Shown here: in pieces, positions 61,661-64,000 of the stretch
Numbering within the stretch: position 1 is the first letter of the stretch
How the letters are laid out: each line of letters opens with the position of its first letter
From: Cristatella mucedo
Lineage: Eukaryota > Bryozoa > Phylactolaemata > Cristatellidae
Length of the DNA: 64,000 nucleotides
Assembly: GCA_009760855.2 (NCBI GenBank)
Contig: WPIO01000035.1
Coordinates: 1,996,001 to 2,060,000, forward strand
Reading direction: 5' to 3'
Notes under the pieces: generated by a model
Databases searched by the model: none
What the model was told of the DNA's origin: nothing
Seen by the model: only the letters and a program-made list of their open reading frames with translations
Translations under genes and position numbers: made by a program

Positions 61661-63385
61661 TGCATACAAAACGTCGTTAATATATCATTAGCCATAGGTA
61701 ATGTCCCAGCATTTTTTGATAAAGCTATATTCACACCACTAGTCATGAAAGCGACACTAGACCAGGATAACGTGAGCAAAAAAAACATTCTCACTTCTAC
61801 CGTTCTGATGAAATACATTGAAATTTTTCGTGGTACATCTGTTGAACCCATGCATTGAAACTTCATGACTTGCTAGTATGTTGCAGACTGGCTTCAGCAC
61901 TAATCATCCTGTATAATCGGCATTGCTTAGGGTGTACAACGACCTAGTCAAGAATGCCGACATGGGTAAAGCATATATAGTTGTTTTGCTCGAGATTTCG
62001 AAAGCATTCGTTACTATAGATCACCAAGAATTCCTGAGCGCCTCTCATCTCGCGCTGGAATCACTGGCACTGCTCTGCTCTGCAATGGTTTAGATCCTAT
62101 CTCAATGGAATACTCCTATATTTTGATGTGAATGAACACAATTATCCTATGTAGCTTTGAAATATGAGGTACCTTTGGTTTGCATGCTTAGTCAGGTTCG
62201 TTTCCAGGTTTTTACTCACCCTCTTTCCGATACAATCCTGTTGCACAATCTCGGCCTTCACTTCTTTGTGGATGGAAGTCAGGTGCACCTTTGCTTTGAT
62301 CCCTCTCAGCACTCAAGCACGTGGAATACTCTCAACTCCCTTTCTGCATGTACTGATGACACCAGCTCGTAGTTGGCGGCAACTTTTCTTAATTTGAATA
62401 GTGATGAAACTAACTTACTATTTATGGGCGATCGAAAAATTATTTATAGACTGGAAAAGCTTAGGCTTTCAATCACCTCTCCGCTCACGTCCTCTTGAAT
62501 CTCCGCGAAATCAAAGTGTCAAGTTCCACAGTAACCTTTCATTAGACGACCGCATCAGCTCTACCATAGAGTCTGCCTTCCATCAGCTCTTTAGCATCGC
62601 TAATATTCGGGCTGTTTTAGAGCAGGATATCACGTTAGTTCATCCATTCCTTTGTGACATCCCGTCTCGACCTATGTAACTCACTGATTGCTAGTCTACA
62701 GGTATGTGCATTCACGTGATTACAGCTTATTATACAGATTATTAGCTGATGAAAAATGTGCAGCTAGGCATGTCACTCGTGAGCTTGTTAGTGGCCACAT
62801 CACACCACTTTTTTACCGGTCAGCACTGGCTACTAGTTTTTACCGGTCAGCACTAGCAACGTATCCACTTCATAGCTTTGCTGCTCTCTTTTAGGTCCCT
62901 TCATTCTTTGGCTCCAGCCTACCTATTTGATCTACTTCCCCCAGGCAATTCATCCTATGCCAGCTTTTAGGAATCTAACTGTTTCCCTATACCACATACA
63001 AACCTCAAATCCTTTGGACACTGTGATTGTAGTTCGTAAGCTTTTAAAGAAATGAACTCACTCCAGACCTCCGTCATGACAGTCTGTATCTTGACCACAT
63101 TTACTTGGAATTAAAAACCCAAGTATGAATAATAGCATTAGTGGGTCCCTGTGCTCCGTCCAATTTATTGGTGCTGACACTGCTCCATGCTGCCACTAAC
63201 CACATTTGCATTTTCACCCGTGCATGTCACCCCAAACCTTGTTATTCTCGTTGTTTATCAAGTGTGATACCACTCACCACTCAATCGTGTTTCCTTTGCT
63301 ACAAATGTAAAGCACCTAGAAACAAATTAGTTTCTCTAAGGTCGCTTTATCAAGTGTATTATTAATATTGTTAATACAAGCAAAT
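61661..63385 (+). mobile_element. LINE family 1 copy, abutting family 2
   Basis: It starts with the RT N-terminal segment (QNVVNISLAIGNVPAFFDKA) directly at the end of the reversed family 2 copy. It continues through degraded RT ('LHFFVDGSQVHLCFDPS', where YADD is FVDG) to the 3' box (CGCTTTATCAAGTGTATTAT). Confidence 0.87.
62811..62862. repeat. 26-base tandem duplication inside a LINE
   Basis: TTTTACCGGTCAGCACTGGC at 62811-62830 recurs with two changes at 62837-62856. The duplicated segment covers the 'LHWLP' codons of the element. Confidence 0.9.
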
Positions 63386-63404
63386 AAATGCCATCAAGCG
63401 GTCA

Positions 63405-63840
63405 GAAATTGAATACCACCAACTAAGTATTTTTGGGCAAACCAAGGGTCATTCAAAAACATGAAAGGCTAAAGCTCAAAGTTCGCTCTACCAGCGTATA
63501 TGTTGATGAATCTGGGCGAAATCTAGGTGTCACTTTGTGAAGTGACTTTTCTTCAGACGACCATATCAGTTGCACAGTCAAGTCGACCTACTTCAGCTAC
63601 ATAACGATGCTAAAACTTAAACTTTTATAAGCAAAAATGCTCTGTTGAAATCTTTTTTCCATCCATTTGTGGATTCCTGTCCTGACTTCACTAACTCACT
63701 GCTTCCTGGTCTACCGGCCAGAGCAATCAGGTACTAAAAGCTGGTGCAAAAAGTCAGCAGCTAGGCTTGTTTGTCTTGATCTTTGCCTCTGTCATATCAC
63801 ACCATTTCGGCACGACCTTGCCAAGCTGGTTCGGTAAAGC
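63405..63840 (+). mobile_element. LINE family 1 fragment near right edge
   Basis: The 'MGKPRVIQKHERLKLKV' region, RNLGVTL and the 'CPDFTNSLLPGLPARAIR' equivalent can be read on the + strand with interruptions. The piece stops where the SINE-like repeat begins. Confidence 0.8.
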
Positions 63841-63925
63841 AGTTAAGGTGTTTGCCCCGACCATGGTCTCACTGAGGCATTGAGATAGAGTCCAATGGCA
63901 TTTGTGAAGCATCTCAAATTTACTC
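63838..63925 (+). repeat. SINE-like dispersed repeat, copy 3 (diverged)
   Basis: GCCCCGACCATGGTCT, then an 'actgaggc...ggcatttgtgaag' box, align with the cores of copies 1 and 2 in the same order and spacing. Confidence 0.5.
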
Positions 63926-64000
63926 CCCCAACGAGTTTAAACATTGTGCCAGCACCTTTTCAGAATCCAGCAGTTTATCTATGATGCATGCAAAGTTCGC

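Overview
This is animal (metazoan, invertebrate-type) nuclear DNA. It is AT-rich, with no bacterial-style gene packing. Coding sequence is found only as short GT-AG exons separated by introns of about 2.7-9 kb, and at least a third of the window is decayed LINE (non-LTR retrotransposon) sequence plus large microsatellites. The phylum cannot be named from sequence alone. CR1/L2-type LINEs that end in ATT-rich tails are common in cnidarians, molluscs, annelids, flatworms, echinoderms and amphioxus.

The one convincing host gene is on the + strand, from 2774 to 47391. Nine exons were recovered by matching open frames to splice sites. Eight encode single immunoglobulin-like (Ig) domains and the ninth encodes a transmembrane segment, a cytoplasmic tail and the stop codon. 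Every exon begins after two bases of a split codon and ends one base into the next (phase 1-1), which is the arrangement that allows Ig exons to be duplicated or skipped without breaking the frame. Domain order is V-like (2774-3193), A1 (6636-7004), B1 (13937-14242), A2 (23405-23776), A3 (28014-28382), B2 (36212-36526), A4 (40518-40889), B3 (43940-44254), then TM/tail (46958-47391) and AATAAA at 47521. 'A' is an unusual Ig-like domain with a Cys-Cys doublet and a fourth conserved Cys. 'B' is a compact C2/I-set-like domain with a Cys-Trp-Cys core. The two alternate as a repeated A-B unit, with one B missing between A2 and A3. The joined exons read through for 1,089 residues. The signal-peptide exon is not in the window and is presumably upstream.

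Downstream, a possible second cytoplasmic-tail exon (53384-53523) shares a short motif with the tail of the first gene. At 53651-53705 there is a possible signal-peptide exon with a phase-1 donor. Together these suggest a second, tandem member of the same receptor family whose Ig exons lie beyond the right edge. A fast-evolving, multi-Ig, type I membrane receptor in a tandem cluster would fit a recognition, adhesion or immune role. That function is inference.

The rest is repeats. LINE family 1 (intact FYADD in one copy, 3' end in ATT repeats) has about 20 fragments in both orientations. LINE family 2 is represented around 37851-39020 and 59200-61660. There is a three-copy SINE-like repeat, a CA/TG inverted microsatellite with a tetranucleotide TCTG tract beside it, and long TA tracts. 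No rRNA, tRNA, CRISPR or bacterial-type element was seen. Most longer open frames outside the exons are translations of LINEs or microsatellites.
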